This document shows positions 33,101 through 42,700 of a stretch of 64,000 bases of DNA, piece after piece (position 1 is the first letter of the stretch; every line of letters begins with the position of its first letter). The notes under the pieces are model-generated. The model had not been told where the DNA came from. It ran no database searches and saw only the letters and a list, made by a program, of their open reading frames with translations. Source of the DNA: Chloroflexota bacterium (GTDB taxonomy: Bacteria; Chloroflexota; Anaerolineae; Aggregatilineales; Phototrophicaceae); assembly GCA_020161935.1 (NCBI GenBank), contig JAIUNI010000014.1, forward strand, positions 95,995 through 159,994. Reading direction: 5' to 3'. The position numbers and the translations under genes were made by a program.

Positions 33101-34558
33101 GGTTGTTCCCGCCAGTACGCCGTGCGGCCCGTGATGGTCTTCATCGAGCAGCATCTCGGTATCGACCGCCAAACTCTCGCGCCCGATGGTGATGGGATGG
33201 GGCAGCACGCCCTGATTGATCGGCCTCCGCCAGCGCTGCCCAAGCCGCTGCCGCAGTTCATCGACATCGTGTACGCCGTAAAGTTCGAGGAAATCGACCT
33301 GCCGGGGGATGCGCCCGCCGACGCTGGCTTCGCGCAGGGTGATGGCCGAAAGCGCCCGCGCCACGTACTCGGCATCTTGCAGGGAGAGTTCGTCTACCGC
33401 CCGCCCGCTGCGGGTGAAGCTGCCCGCGCCCACCCGCGCGTATTGGAAGCGTCCATCCGGCTCGACCTGCACAACGGCATGGCATTCGCTCGGCGCGTTC
33501 TCGATGCTGTTGACGAGGCAGATCGCGGAAACTCCCACGCTCGCGCCGTCGCGCAGGATGGTGCGGGTGATCGGTTCGCCCTCGGCAAGTTGGATGCCGT
33601 CGAAGATCACGAACAGGTGGGGTATCTGCCCGCTGTTGGCGTGTGCTTTGCGTTCGTCAATGACCTGACTGAGGTTGCTCAACAGGTGGCGGATGTTATC
33701 GCTGTCGAAGGCCAGCAGGTCGCCCCCGCCGCCTTGATGCGTCTGGCTGGTGTGCGGCAGCCATTCCATCCAGCGCCATTCGTCGTAGCTGCTCTGCGCG
33801 GCGATCAGGTGCATATGGAATTCCTGCGGCGCGTGGCTGGTGGCGAGGTGGCAAACCGCCGCCCGTACCACCTTAAGGATCGCACTTCGCCCGCCGCAGA
33901 TCGCCAGCGAGGGTGTGTGCTGGAGCGAGGCGACAATCGGCGCGGGGTCGAGCGTGCGGTAACTTTCGGCGAGTGCTTGCGCCCGCTGCCCGCTTTCACT
34001 GCTGTCGGCGGCGGCCAGCTTGGCCTGCACGACTGACGGCACGCGCCCCACGCCCAGCCGCAGCGCCGCGAAATCCGGGTCTTCCGGTCGCCGCTCCCAC
34101 AGCGCAGTGTGTCGGGCCAACGCGCGGTTGAGGGCTTCCTCCGGCGGCGGGAACTCGGCTTCGAGGATGGCGATTTGCGCGTCCTGTGCGGCTTGCAACT
34201 GCGCCCGCTTTTGTTCCAACACGCGGAGGTAAGCCAGCACCGCCGCCTGCTGCTGCTGGGTGTTGTCGCGTTTGCGCCAGCGCGTCGCCAGCACCGTCCC
34301 GCCGATGGTGAACCCCGCGAGGAACAGCAGCGGCACGACCGAAAAGAGCGTGTTGGGGTTATCAAACGCGCGGAACACGTACAGCAGCGCCATCACGCCG
34401 ATGCCCATCACCGGAATGAGCGTCACCAGTGTGTTCGGTTCGCGCAGGTCGCCCGTGCGCGGTGGGGCAGGGATGTCCACGACGGTTTCCGGCACGGCGG
34501 GCAGTTGCAAGCGCGGCGCACGGTTGAAGTGGGTGAGTTGCAGCGGTTCGTCGGTCAC
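30110..34558 (-). CDS. EccC/EssC-like FtsK-SpoIIIE ATPase (type VII secretion motor type) with repeat-encoded linkers
   Basis: 1482 residues, GTG start 34558, 6 nt after the upstream methyltransferase stop. Two N-terminal membrane segments (about 44-66 and 72-94) precede three P-loop domains. D1: GTTGAGKSE near 484 and LFIIVDEFAQL near 594. D2: GGPGTGKTT near 856 and VVFIDQYEQF near 942. D3: GAPGTGKTN near 1185 and IVIDDYDA near 1265. This is the architecture of EccC, the motor of type VII secretion. D1 keeps the full Walker B Asp-Glu pair; D2 and D3 have DQ and DD. No WXG100 or other Ecc genes are present, so the substrate is unknown. The D2-D3 linker (about 1110-1155) and the C-terminal tail (about 1388-1465) are made of TPSPSPSGRGE peptides encoded by an interspersed DNA repeat. 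Confidence 0.85.
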   Translation of the reverse strand: MTDEPLQLTHFNRAPRLQLPAVPETVVDIPAPPRTGDLREPNTLVTLIPVMGIGVMALLYVFRAFDNPNTLFSVVPLLFLAGFTIGGTVLATRWRKRDNTQQQQAAVLAYLRVLEQKRAQLQAAQDAQIAILEAEFPPPEEALNRALARHTALWERRPEDPDFAALRLGVGRVPSVVQAKLAAADSSESGQRAQALAESYRTLDPAPIVASLQHTPSLAICGGRSAILKVVRAAVCHLATSHAPQEFHMHLIAAQSSYDEWRWMEWLPHTSQTHQGGGGDLLAFDSDNIRHLLSNLSQVIDERKAHANSGQIPHLFVIFDGIQLAEGEPITRTILRDGASVGVSAICLVNSIENAPSECHAVVQVEPDGRFQYARVGAGSFTRSGRAVDELSLQDAEYVARALSAITLREASVGGRIPRQVDFLELYGVHDVDELRQRLGQRWRRPINQGVLPHPITIGRESLAVDTEMLLDEDHHGPHGVLAGTTGAGKSELLQTMICALAVEHDPRLVNFLLIDFKGGSAFNVFADLPHTVGMITNLDGALVERALEALKAETRARQQFLKKMNVRDITQYHRFNSRVMSQLEDPAYHPLPHLFIIVDEFAQLAREMPDFMRELVRTAQVGRSLGLHLILGTQSPMDVITDEMNANLQFRICLRVQNIESSRAMIRRPDAAYLPIGWPGRGYFQVGERGLFKQFQSAYVGSDFQPQGQQDAETGESISLELITNHGMIDLLPADESQHTHVAGDEPYTTAHAISSMLTRYARDYGIPNSQPLLLPPLEERIGLREVFNRGGGDGWNGRVWLLPGVDGRGEMIKTGSAPIGLIDDVYNRTQEPLWVHLNTSDHEQVKDGHLLVLGGPGTGKTTLLKTLALSLALLHSPERLHLYFLSFTGAGLNDISDLPHAERVILGTEAERVRRLFRRLMNTLNERQTHPEALNGATIVVFIDQYEQFRDAYYEQHMADFNRLVNEGRTAGIYLVVTASSLAAIPERTRSLILQRIVLQLGNVGDMNAAVGQIERKAEGTLPRGRGYIPQAPPLMVQIALPSTIERVDEDADVVRALRQVTDTLRQGYAALRGLDARRAPTDQTQNPAPIGELPTRIPLNSLPLAKPHPQPLPVVTGRGEEDITPSPSPSGRGEQDIPPSPSPLQWGGESGEGSLLTTLGRLDDDRLQTFQLDWVADGPHFVVAGAPGTGKTNLLHAAVLGAAGVQSPDALRVLLVDFSGRSLRTLEPLKHVITRATDVTGLDTALDALGLAETQPVASRTVIVIDDYDATSETLLAAGGNTLKRLRDLARLPAESGIHFWVAGYMERANDVLLRQLLLYRSGFGLCSRESLAVFGLRTSQLPAEMMPEGRAYFAQHNQIAVVQTALVENAALAVNRLNQQVWGEYETLTPSPSPSGRGEPENTSPPTLANDARSLSINGEGEPEETQPPLEIDTAGLIADLMGETLTPSPSPSGRGEEAQAAPPPPPKPRKRRGKKAE
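30170..30395. repeat. R3 repeats (CCCTCGCCCTGAGGGAGAGG type) inside the EccC-like gene, C-terminal tail
   Basis: Copies of cctcgccctgagggagaggg, ctgggggtgaggg near 30178-30212 and 30354-30388 (called R3 here), with a related ggagaggctgcgagcgtcgt copy at about 30299-30340. All keep the reading frame and encode LTPSPSPSGRGE or SLSINGEGEPE peptides on the minus strand. Confidence 0.85.
31088..31232. repeat. R3 repeat cluster inside the EccC-like gene, D2-D3 linker
   Basis: Three adjacent members: one with the palindrome ccccattgcaatggggaagg (about 31108-31135), one with cctcgccctgagggagaggg (about 31153-31185), and one with ccctccctgttactacgggg (about 31194-31230). They are in frame and encode the Ser/Pro/Gly-rich linker between the second and third ATPase domains. 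The palindromic version recurs outside genes at 56.88 and 57.07 kb. Confidence 0.85.
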
Positions 34559-34564
34559 GTTTGT

Positions 34565-35185
34565 TTAGCCTGTTATTTTTTGCAAATGGCAGTAGGTGAA
34601 GCGTTGGTCGCTGCCCCAGGGGGTTCGGTGCGTTTCACCCATGCTGTTGATGAGTCGGAAACCCGCACCAAAGGCACGTTGCAACCCCGCCGCGTCGTAC
34701 TGCGCTACATTCAAGCCGCTGCACTGCTGTGGCCCATCGGGCGCGAAGGTCGCGATTACCATATGCCCATCCGGCTTGAGGGCGTGGCGCACCTGCTCGA
34801 TATAGCGCTGTTGCAGGGCGGAGCCGGTCAGGAAGTGGAAAACGGCACGATCATGCCATACGGCGTACTGCTCTGGCAGCAGCTTCACTTCCGTAATATC
34901 ACCCACCAACCATTGGATGCCTTCGCTCGCTGCGCCCAACCGTGTGCGGGTAATTTCTAGCGCATCAGCGGCAATATCGAGCAAGGTGATGTCCTGATAG
35001 TGAGCCTTGATTAGATAATCCACCAGCGTTGAAGCACCTGCCCCCACGTCGATGAGAGCTTCATCCAACTTGATCCCCGTTTGCTGAATGAGGTCGAGCG
35101 AGATATCCGGTCGCGTTTGATACCAGCTCACGTTGTCTGGTGCTTTGGTCTGGTAAATATCTGCCCAATGTTTTTGATCATTCAT
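34565..35185 (-). CDS. Class I SAM-dependent methyltransferase
   Basis: 206 residues from ATG 35185 (MNDQKHWADIYQTKAPDNVS); the frame is open upstream to 35332, but that part has no protein character. Motif I is ALIDVGAGASTLVDYLI (about 43-59), the acidic end of strand 2 is ITLLDIA (about 67-73), motif IV region VWHDRAVFHFLT and the strand RHALKPDGHMVIATFAPDG follow. This is a small-molecule type methyltransferase (Methyltransf_11/25 kind); SW(F)YQ at the N-terminus (VSWYQTRPDISLDLI) is typical of the thiol/tellurite-like group, but substrate is unknown. It lies 6 nt upstream of the EccC-like gene and is probably co-transcribed. Confidence 0.8.
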   Translation of the reverse strand: MNDQKHWADIYQTKAPDNVSWYQTRPDISLDLIQQTGIKLDEALIDVGAGASTLVDYLIKAHYQDITLLDIAADALEITRTRLGAASEGIQWLVGDITEVKLLPEQYAVWHDRAVFHFLTGSALQQRYIEQVRHALKPDGHMVIATFAPDGPQQCSGLNVAQYDAAGLQRAFGAGFRLINSMGETHRTPWGSDQRFTYCHLQKITG

Positions 35186-35330
35186 AATACTATTCCGATT
35201 TTCACCTGCATAATATGGACAATTATGGATGAATCCCGCGACTTCAACAATTGCAGCCTCATTTGCCGCGCCGCGTGAACCGCCAGTAGAATGACCTTTA
35301 TCACCGGTTTGCCCACCGTAAAGGATAATC

Positions 35331-36710
35331 ATGCCGCGACTTCACTTGCTGCCCCTATGGTTCCTCGGTGTGTGGCTGATTGGCACGATCAACCTCACGA
35401 TGGGCATGACCCAACCTGCCGCAGCCTATCGCTATGCCTATAACGTTCGCTCGGCGGGCGCGAATACGCTCCATCTGATTGACCCTGCCGTCCCCGATGC
35501 GCCGGTAGACACGCTCACCGTTCCCGCCAATGCAGCCGAAAACCCCTATATATGGAACATGAGTCCCGATGGCCGCTGGATTCTCGCAGCGGTAGAAACC
35601 CAAAAGGGCAGTGTTTTGCGGCTGTATACGCCGGATGCAAAGGCACAGGCCGACTTCCTGCCCCACGCCATTTTAGGCGGCGTTCGCTGGTCGCCGGACA
35701 GCCAGTGGCTGGTCATGCTCGCCATCAGCAGCGAGGAAGCCAGCAGCGTCCCGTTCGGTCATTATCACGCCTATCTCTACCACCTTGAAAGCGCCACCCT
35801 GTACCCGCTGGATGCGAATACGCAGCGCTTTGACGAGGGGAATGAATACTACAGCTACGGGTTTGCATGGTCGGACGACAGTTCACAGCTCGCCATCATC
35901 AGCTTGGACTGCACCACCGACTGCCAGAACGAACTCAAGGTGGTTGACGTGGCGACACTTGATTCAGCGGTTTATCGCCACGAAGCCGACAGCCGCTTAT
36001 GTGGTTTAGCTTGGTCGCCGGATAACCGTCTGATCGCCTTTCAATATAGCTGCGAAGTCGGTTTCAGCCGCCGCGTTGATGATGTGTTCATCTGGTCGCT
36101 AGAGAGTGACACATGGCTGCCCGTTACACACCGTACCGCGCCGCTTGCTGATGCCTATATTGAATCCACCACGACCTATTCCATGACACACAATTACTTC
36201 TGGCTGGATAACGACACTCTGCTCACGGCTTCGCTGGGTGGGCGTTTTTGGGAGGGGAATGGCTATTACGAGGATAGCTTCTCGTTCGACACCTCGGTTT
36301 ATCAGGTGTCCGCGAATACCGTAGAAACCCTCGCGCCCGAATTGTTCGCGGGTTGGGAGGTGAACCCTGCCGATGCCGCAACGGTCGCTTACCGCCGCGA
36401 AACCTACCGCCTCTACACCAACGACCAGAGTGAACGCCTGTGGGAATGGGCAAGCATCCAGTTTGAAATCGCCCACCTTGAGGGCAGCCGATTAACCCCA
36501 CTGTATACGGGGGAGGGCGGCTGCAATCTGGCATGGTCGCCGGATGGGCGCTACCTCGCGTATACCCACCCGCTGGAGGAATTCGCCTTCTGCAGCGGGG
36601 CGCAGGCTTCGGTTGAATTGGTGGACAGCCGCAGCATGACACACACCTCAGCGGCGGTCGGGGATGAGCACATCACGCCGATGGGTTGGCTGATGGTTTC
36701 GGACGAATAA
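35331..36710 (+). CDS. Secreted TolB/WD40-like beta-propeller protein
   Basis: 459 residues. The N-terminus (PLWFLGVWLIGTINLTMGM, then AAA) is a signal peptide or anchor. The rest repeats the TolB-like blade signature: WNMSPDGRWILAAV, VRWSPDSQWLVMLA, FAWSDDSSQLAIIS, LAWSPDNRLIAFQY and LAWSPDGRYLAYTH, about six blades. Proteins of this kind act as scaffolds or sensors outside the membrane; no catalytic site is expected. It is divergent from the methyltransferase gene with about 145 bp between starts. Confidence 0.75.
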   Translation: MPRLHLLPLWFLGVWLIGTINLTMGMTQPAAAYRYAYNVRSAGANTLHLIDPAVPDAPVDTLTVPANAAENPYIWNMSPDGRWILAAVETQKGSVLRLYTPDAKAQADFLPHAILGGVRWSPDSQWLVMLAISSEEASSVPFGHYHAYLYHLESATLYPLDANTQRFDEGNEYYSYGFAWSDDSSQLAIISLDCTTDCQNELKVVDVATLDSAVYRHEADSRLCGLAWSPDNRLIAFQYSCEVGFSRRVDDVFIWSLESDTWLPVTHRTAPLADAYIESTTTYSMTHNYFWLDNDTLLTASLGGRFWEGNGYYEDSFSFDTSVYQVSANTVETLAPELFAGWEVNPADAATVAYRRETYRLYTNDQSERLWEWASIQFEIAHLEGSRLTPLYTGEGGCNLAWSPDGRYLAYTHPLEEFAFCSGAQASVELVDSRSMTHTSAAVGDEHITPMGWLMVSDE

Positions 36711-36791
36711 GCCGTTGGGGCAGGGTGTTCGTCCGTTATTCGCAATTATGAATAACCTCTGAAAATGAAATTTATGAGCCACTTGGGTGAT

Positions 36792-36818
36792 TTGCTGCGC
36801 CTGCAATATTCGTATAAT
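36792..36818 (+). promoter_or_regulatory. Possible sigma-70-type promoter of the first toroid gene
   Basis: TATAAT at 36813-36818 with a TTGCTG-like -35 box at 36792-36797 and a 15-bp spacer. It lies 54 nt ahead of the start at 36872. Confidence 0.4.
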
Positions 36819-36871
36819 GCCTGAAATTTTCGAGTCGCCATCGTTCACGATGATAGAGATATGGGTAGTAC

Positions 36872-39622
36872 ATGAGGCGTTTATTTCAGGCGTGTTTGGT
36901 CTTATTTTCGTTCTTGCTCATCAGCGTCAGCCTACCCGTTTCCGCTGCGACCCCCACCGGCGACGTGTGGAACGGGCATCAGGTGATGGTGGATAGTAGT
37001 AACAAGCTGGTGTCGTGGATTGCCAGCGACTATCCTTACGATCAGGTGATGGAATGGGGCTGGAACTACATCCAAAATTCTGTCCCGAATACCTCGGCGG
37101 GCATCAAACACTACCTCTCGTACTGCTGCTACTTCGAACCGGCGGGCGGTAACTCCAATTGGTATCACAATCCGGCTGGCCTCTACGCCTCGTTCGTGGA
37201 TTCGCTCATCATGGCGTATCCCTACACCGGCAGCGCCACGCTCGTCACCACCGTGAAGGGGATGCTCGACTACCAACTGGCGAATGGCACGACCCCCGCC
37301 GGATGGTTGTGGGGCAGTATGCCCTATGCCTCGGCGGTGAATGGTCAAACGGTGTATCAGGGGGACGGTACATCGGTGCGCGATGGGGCAAACGGCATTC
37401 AGCCGGATAAAGCCGCCGAACTCGGTTACGCTTACCTGCGCTTCTGGCAGCTTACCGGTAACACCACCTACCGCACGGCAGCCATCAACATCGCCAATAC
37501 CCTCGTCGCGCGGGTACGCACAGGGAATGCCAGCCAATCGCCGTGGCCGTTCCGTGTCCACGCCCAAACCGGCGCGGTGCTGGAAGAATACACAGCCAAT
37601 ATGGTGGCGGCGGTCAACCTGTTTGACGAACTTATCCGCCTCAACCTGGGCAACGTCGCGTCCTATCAAACGGTACGCAATCAGGCATGGAATTGGGTGC
37701 TGACGTACCCCATGACCAACAACAACTGGAATGCTTACTTCGAGGACATTGAGCGCAATCCATCGCTGACCAACAAAAATCAAGTCACGCCGATGGAAAC
37801 CGCCCGCTACATCCTGAGCCGCGAGAACCCCGCGACCGTCGACCCGCAGTGGCAGACGCATATTCCAGCGCTGCTGACGTGGGTCAAGAACACCTTCGGC
37901 AAAGGGCCTTTTTACTCCGCGCAGGCGATTGATGAGCAGACGGTGTGCTGTTCGGCATACGGCCTCGGCAGCCACACCGCCCGCTGGGCATCCATCAACG
38001 CCCTATGGTACGAGCGCACGGCTGATGTGAATTACCGGAATGCCGCTGCACTTGCGTTTAACTACGCCACCTACTTTTCGGACGCGCAGGGCAGGGTGAA
38101 GGCCACCTTCGACGGTGGCAGCAACTGGTACTCGGATGGCTACGGCGACTACATCAAGCACTTCATGTCCGGCATCGGCTCGATACCCGAATGGTCGCCT
38201 GCCAACGAAAGCCACCTGCTGCGGTCGTCATCCGTCGTGACCAGCGTTACCTACGCGGTAGGGCGGGTGAGCTACACCACCTTCGACAGCGCCTCGCGTG
38301 ACCGGCTGCGGCTGAACTTCACCCCCACGCAAGTCACCGCCAACGGTGTGGTCTTGCCGCAGCGGGGCGACCTCAACGCGGCAGGCTGGACGTACAACGC
38401 GGCGACCGGTGTCCTTAACCTGCGCCACGACACAGGCACGAGCATCGTCATCTCCGGTGGCACGACCGCGCCCACCGCGACCCGCACACCGACCTTACAG
38501 CCGACCAATACGCCTGTCGGGTTGCAAAGCCTGTGGACGACCAGCGCGACTCCGGCGGTGGCGGATGTGATGGGGATAGCGCCGATTGAACTGGGGGTGA
38601 AGTTCCGCACCAGCACGAACGCGACGATCACCGGACTGCGCTTCTACAAAGGGGCGAGCAACACCGGCACGCACACCGGTCACTTGTGGACGGCGAACGG
38701 CACGCTGCTGGCGACGGCGGTGTTCGTCAACGAGACGGCTTCCGGTTGGCAGGCGGCGAACTTCCCGACACCGATCAACATCAACGCCAACACGCTGTAC
38801 ATCATCTCGTACTACAGCCCAACCGGACGCTTCAGCTACACCGCCGACTACTTTGCCACTTCGCGCAGCAGCGGCATCCTGACCGCGCCGGACAGTGTAT
38901 CCGTCGGCGGGAACGGGGTCTTCACGCGCGGGGCGAACGGCAGCTTCCCGGTATCGAGCAGCACCAACAACAACTTCTGGGTGGATGTCCTGCTTTTGCC
39001 CAATAACACCTCGCCGACCGCGACCCGCACACCCACCGCGACCACGATGGCAGCATCGCCCACGCCGATGCCTACCAGCCTGCCGCAGTCGTCCACGGTT
39101 ACGCGCCAGATCGGGGCGGGTGGTGATGACGTTAATCAGGTCGGCAGCACTTATGAAGCGGCGAACCCGGCTGTGTGGATTGGCGATGCGGGTGCAGCGG
39201 GCAGCCTTGCCGCTTTCCGCTTTAACAACGTGCAGGTGCCGCGCGGGGCGACCATCACCGCCGCCCGTTTGGAGTTCTACTCGGTCAGCGGCCAGTGGCT
39301 GACCATCAACCTCCAAATCGCCGGTGACGATGTGGATAACAGCGCGGCTTTTAGTGCCAGCGCCTTACCTTCCCAGCGTGTGTTGACCACCGCGCGGGTG
39401 GCACACAGCTCGAACGTCAATTGGGCAGCGAATACATGGTACCCGTTCACCGATATGAGCGCGGTTGTGGGGGAGATCATCAGCCGCCCGAATTGGCAGG
39501 CCGGTAACAGCTTGTCGATCATCCTCAGTGGGTCGGGCAGCTCGTGGGGACGCAAGTTTGCTGCCGGTTTCGAGTACGGCGCGGCTTACGCTCCACGCTT
39601 GGTCATCACATACAGTTCGTAG
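36872..39622 (+). CDS. Secreted alpha/alpha-toroid protein with DUF4082 and C-terminal beta-sandwich (paralogue 1)
   Basis: 916 residues with a signal peptide (1-26). Residues about 30-530 form a mostly helical domain with repeated hairpins (NPAGLYASFVDSLIMAYPYT, AAELGYAYLRFWQLTGNTTY, ANMVAAVNLFDELIRLNLG), like the (alpha/alpha)6 toroids of GH88/GH105 and related carbohydrate-active enzymes. Two vicinal Cys pairs (SYCCYFEP and TVCCSAYG) are conserved in both paralogues. A DUF4082 domain follows (about 551-710: ITGLRFYKGASNTGTHTGHL), then a Thr/Pro linker and the C-terminal beta-sandwich (about 740-916: DVNQVGS, VPRGATITAARLEFYS, PSQRVLTTARV). Likely acts on or binds extracellular polysaccharide; the exact reaction cannot be read from sequence. 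Confidence 0.75.
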   Translation: MRRLFQACLVLFSFLLISVSLPVSAATPTGDVWNGHQVMVDSSNKLVSWIASDYPYDQVMEWGWNYIQNSVPNTSAGIKHYLSYCCYFEPAGGNSNWYHNPAGLYASFVDSLIMAYPYTGSATLVTTVKGMLDYQLANGTTPAGWLWGSMPYASAVNGQTVYQGDGTSVRDGANGIQPDKAAELGYAYLRFWQLTGNTTYRTAAINIANTLVARVRTGNASQSPWPFRVHAQTGAVLEEYTANMVAAVNLFDELIRLNLGNVASYQTVRNQAWNWVLTYPMTNNNWNAYFEDIERNPSLTNKNQVTPMETARYILSRENPATVDPQWQTHIPALLTWVKNTFGKGPFYSAQAIDEQTVCCSAYGLGSHTARWASINALWYERTADVNYRNAAALAFNYATYFSDAQGRVKATFDGGSNWYSDGYGDYIKHFMSGIGSIPEWSPANESHLLRSSSVVTSVTYAVGRVSYTTFDSASRDRLRLNFTPTQVTANGVVLPQRGDLNAAGWTYNAATGVLNLRHDTGTSIVISGGTTAPTATRTPTLQPTNTPVGLQSLWTTSATPAVADVMGIAPIELGVKFRTSTNATITGLRFYKGASNTGTHTGHLWTANGTLLATAVFVNETASGWQAANFPTPININANTLYIISYYSPTGRFSYTADYFATSRSSGILTAPDSVSVGGNGVFTRGANGSFPVSSSTNNNFWVDVLLLPNNTSPTATRTPTATTMAASPTPMPTSLPQSSTVTRQIGAGGDDVNQVGSTYEAANPAVWIGDAGAAGSLAAFRFNNVQVPRGATITAARLEFYSVSGQWLTINLQIAGDDVDNSAAFSASALPSQRVLTTARVAHSSNVNWAANTWYPFTDMSAVVGEIISRPNWQAGNSLSIILSGSGSSWGRKFAAGFEYGAAYAPRLVITYSS

Positions 39623-39681
39623 CGCATCATCACCAAAACTTCATCAGGGACGTGGCTATCCAGCGCGTCCCTAACCAAACA

Positions 39682-39709
39682 TTGCAGCCTCCCTCGAAGC
39701 GAGTATAAT
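39682..39709 (+). promoter_or_regulatory. Sigma-70-type promoter of the second toroid gene
   Basis: TTGCAG (39682-39687), 16-bp spacer and TATAAT (39704-39709), 53 nt upstream of the start codon. A further TATAAT word lies at about 39735-39740. Confidence 0.55.
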
Positions 39710-39761
39710 TCGTCGCACTTGATACAGAATTTAACTATAATAGATACAGAATTGTAAATTG

Positions 39762-42700
39762 ATGAGTGGTTTTTATCGTGCCATTTTAATTTTGTGCATC
39801 AGTTTGCTAGTGGTTCTGCCTGCTTCGGCACAAAACCCACCTGCCACCCCGCAGACGCAAACCATTACCGTGCGCGTCACGGGCGCGTGGGACGATGCTA
39901 ACGAACTCAACGGCACCGCCACCAATTCCTCACCGACCGAATGGGTGGGCAACGGCGGCAGCGCCACCACCAGCTATTTGGGGCTGCGCTTCACCGGTGT
40001 CGCCATCCCCCCCGGCTCGACCATCAACAGCGCCGACCTGCAATTTTATTCGTCGCAGTCTCAATGGATCAGCATCGCGGCGGAAGTCGCGGGTGAACTC
40101 TCCGGCACAGCGCAGCCGTTTAACGTCACCCTGCCATCGCTTCGCCCGTTCACCACCGCCCGCGTGACCCACAACACCAACGTCAATTGGGCGGCGAATA
40201 CATGGTATACCTTCGCCGTTGTCCCGACTGTGGTGCAGGAAGTCATCAACCACGGCACATGGGCGAACGGCGGTAATCTGGCGCTTATCATTCGCGGTAC
40301 GGGTGGCACATGGGGGCGCAAGTTCCTCACGGCGTTCGATGGCAGCGCGACCAATGCCCCGCGTCTCGTTATCACCTTTACCACCGGCGGCGTAGTCCCG
40401 CCCACCGCCACCCGTACGCCGACGCTCGTGGGTGCGCCCACCGCCACCAACAGTCCCACGCCCACGCGCACACCGACGATCACCCCCACGCCGACCCGCA
40501 CCAACACCCCCATTCCGGGCGGGCAGGTGTGGAACGGGCATCCGGTCGTGGTGGATGCCAACGGTCAACTGCTGTCGTGGGTGTCCAGCGCCTATCCTTA
40601 CGATCAGGTCAATAAATGGGCGTGGAATTACATCCAGAACACCGTGCCGAATACCTCGGCGGGCATCAAACACTACCTGTCGTACTGCTGCTACTATGAA
40701 CCGGCAGGTGGCAATACGAACTGGTATCACAACCCCGCTGGCCTCTACGCCTCGTTTGTCGATTCGCTGGTGATGGCGTATCCCTACACCGGCGATAGCA
40801 GCCTCATCACCACCGTGAAGGGGATGCTCGACTACCAACTGGCAAACGGCACGACCCCCGCCGGATGGTTGTGGGGCAGTATGCCCTATGCCTCGGCGGT
40901 GAACGGTCAAACCGTGTATCAGGGGGACGGCACGTCCATCCGTGACGGTGCAAACGGCATCCAGCCGGATAAAGCTGCCGAACTCGGTTACGCTTATCTG
41001 CGCTTCTGGCAGCTTACGGGCAGCACCACCTACCGCGATGCCGCCCTGAACATCGCCAATACCCTCGTGGCGCGGGTGCGAACAGGGAATGCCAGCCAAT
41101 CGCCGTGGCCGTTCCGTGTTCACGCCCAAACCGGCGCGGTGCTGGAAGAATACACAGCCAATATGGTGGCGGCGGTCAACCTGTTTGACGAACTCATCCG
41201 CCTCAACTTGGGCGACGTGTCGGCCTATCAAACCGTGCGTAATCAGGCGTGGAATTGGGTGCTGACGTACCCGATGACCAATAACAACTGGAACGCCTAC
41301 TTCGAGGACATCGAGCGTAATCCATCGCTGACCAACAAAAACCAAGTCACGCCGATGGAAACCGCCCGCTATATCCTCAACCATGACGATCCGGCTACCG
41401 TCGATCCCCAGTGGCAGACGCACATTCCGGCGCTGCTGACGTGGGTCAAGAACACCTTCGGCAAAGGCCCGTACTACTCGGCACAGGCCATCGACGAGCA
41501 AACGGTGTGCTGCTCGAACTTTGGCCTCGGCAGCCACACCGCCCGCTGGGCATCCATCAACGCCCTATGGTACGAGCGCACGGGTGACATCGCCTACAAG
41601 AACGCCGCCACCCTCGCCTTCAACTACGCCACCTACTTCTCCGACGCGCAGGGCAGGGTGAAGGCCACGTTCGACGGCGGCAGCAACTGGTACACCGATG
41701 GTTACGCCGACTACATCAAGCACTTCATGTCCGGCATCGGCTCGATCCCCGAATGGTCGCCTGCCACCGAAAACCACATCCTGCGCTCGTCGTCTGTCAT
41801 CTCCAGTGTGACCTACGCGGTAGGGCGGGTGAGCTACACCACCTTTGACAGCGCCTCGCGTGACCGGCTGCGGCTGAACTTCACGCCCGCGCAGGTGACA
41901 GTGAATGGGCTTATCCTGCCGCAGCGGGGCGACTTGAACGCGGCAGGCTGGGTGTATGACGCGGCGACCGGTGTCCTCAACCTGCGCCATGACACCGGCA
42001 CGAGCATCGTGATCTCGAACGTGCCGCTGGTCACAGTTACGCCTACGCCGACCGACACGGCCACCCCAACACCGACCAATACGGCAACCGATACCGATAC
42101 CCCCACGCCGACCAACACCGCGACCGATACGAACACACCGACTGCCACCAACACGGCGACGGACACGCCCACGCCAACCAATACGGCAACCGATACCGAT
42201 ACCCCAACACCGACCGACACGGCGACCGATACGGAAACCCCAACGCTAACCAATACGGCGACCGACACGAACACGCCGACCGATACGGACACGCCGACCG
42301 CGACCAACACGGCAACGGATACGCCGACGAATACCTCTACGCCTACGGATACTGCTACCCCCACAGCGACTAACACGCCGACCGATACCCCAACGCCGAC
42401 CAATAGGCCGACCGATACGGACACGCCGACTGCCACCAACACGGCAACGGATACGCCGACGAACACCCCCACCGCGACCGATACCGATACCCCAACACCG
42501 ACCAATACGGCGACGGATACGGAAACCCCAACGCCGACCAATAGGCCGACCGATACCGCCACGGCGACCGATACGAACACACCGACCGCGACCAACACGG
42601 CAACGGACACCCCCACACCAACCGCCACCCCCACACCGACCGCCACCAACACGGCGACGGATACACCGACGAACACAGCCACCCCGATTGCCACCAACAC

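Noticed and set aside
39930..41537. 535-codon open frame opposite the toroid gene
   Set aside because: Antisense to a clear secreted protein with signal peptide and paralogue; codon wobble pattern fits the plus strand.
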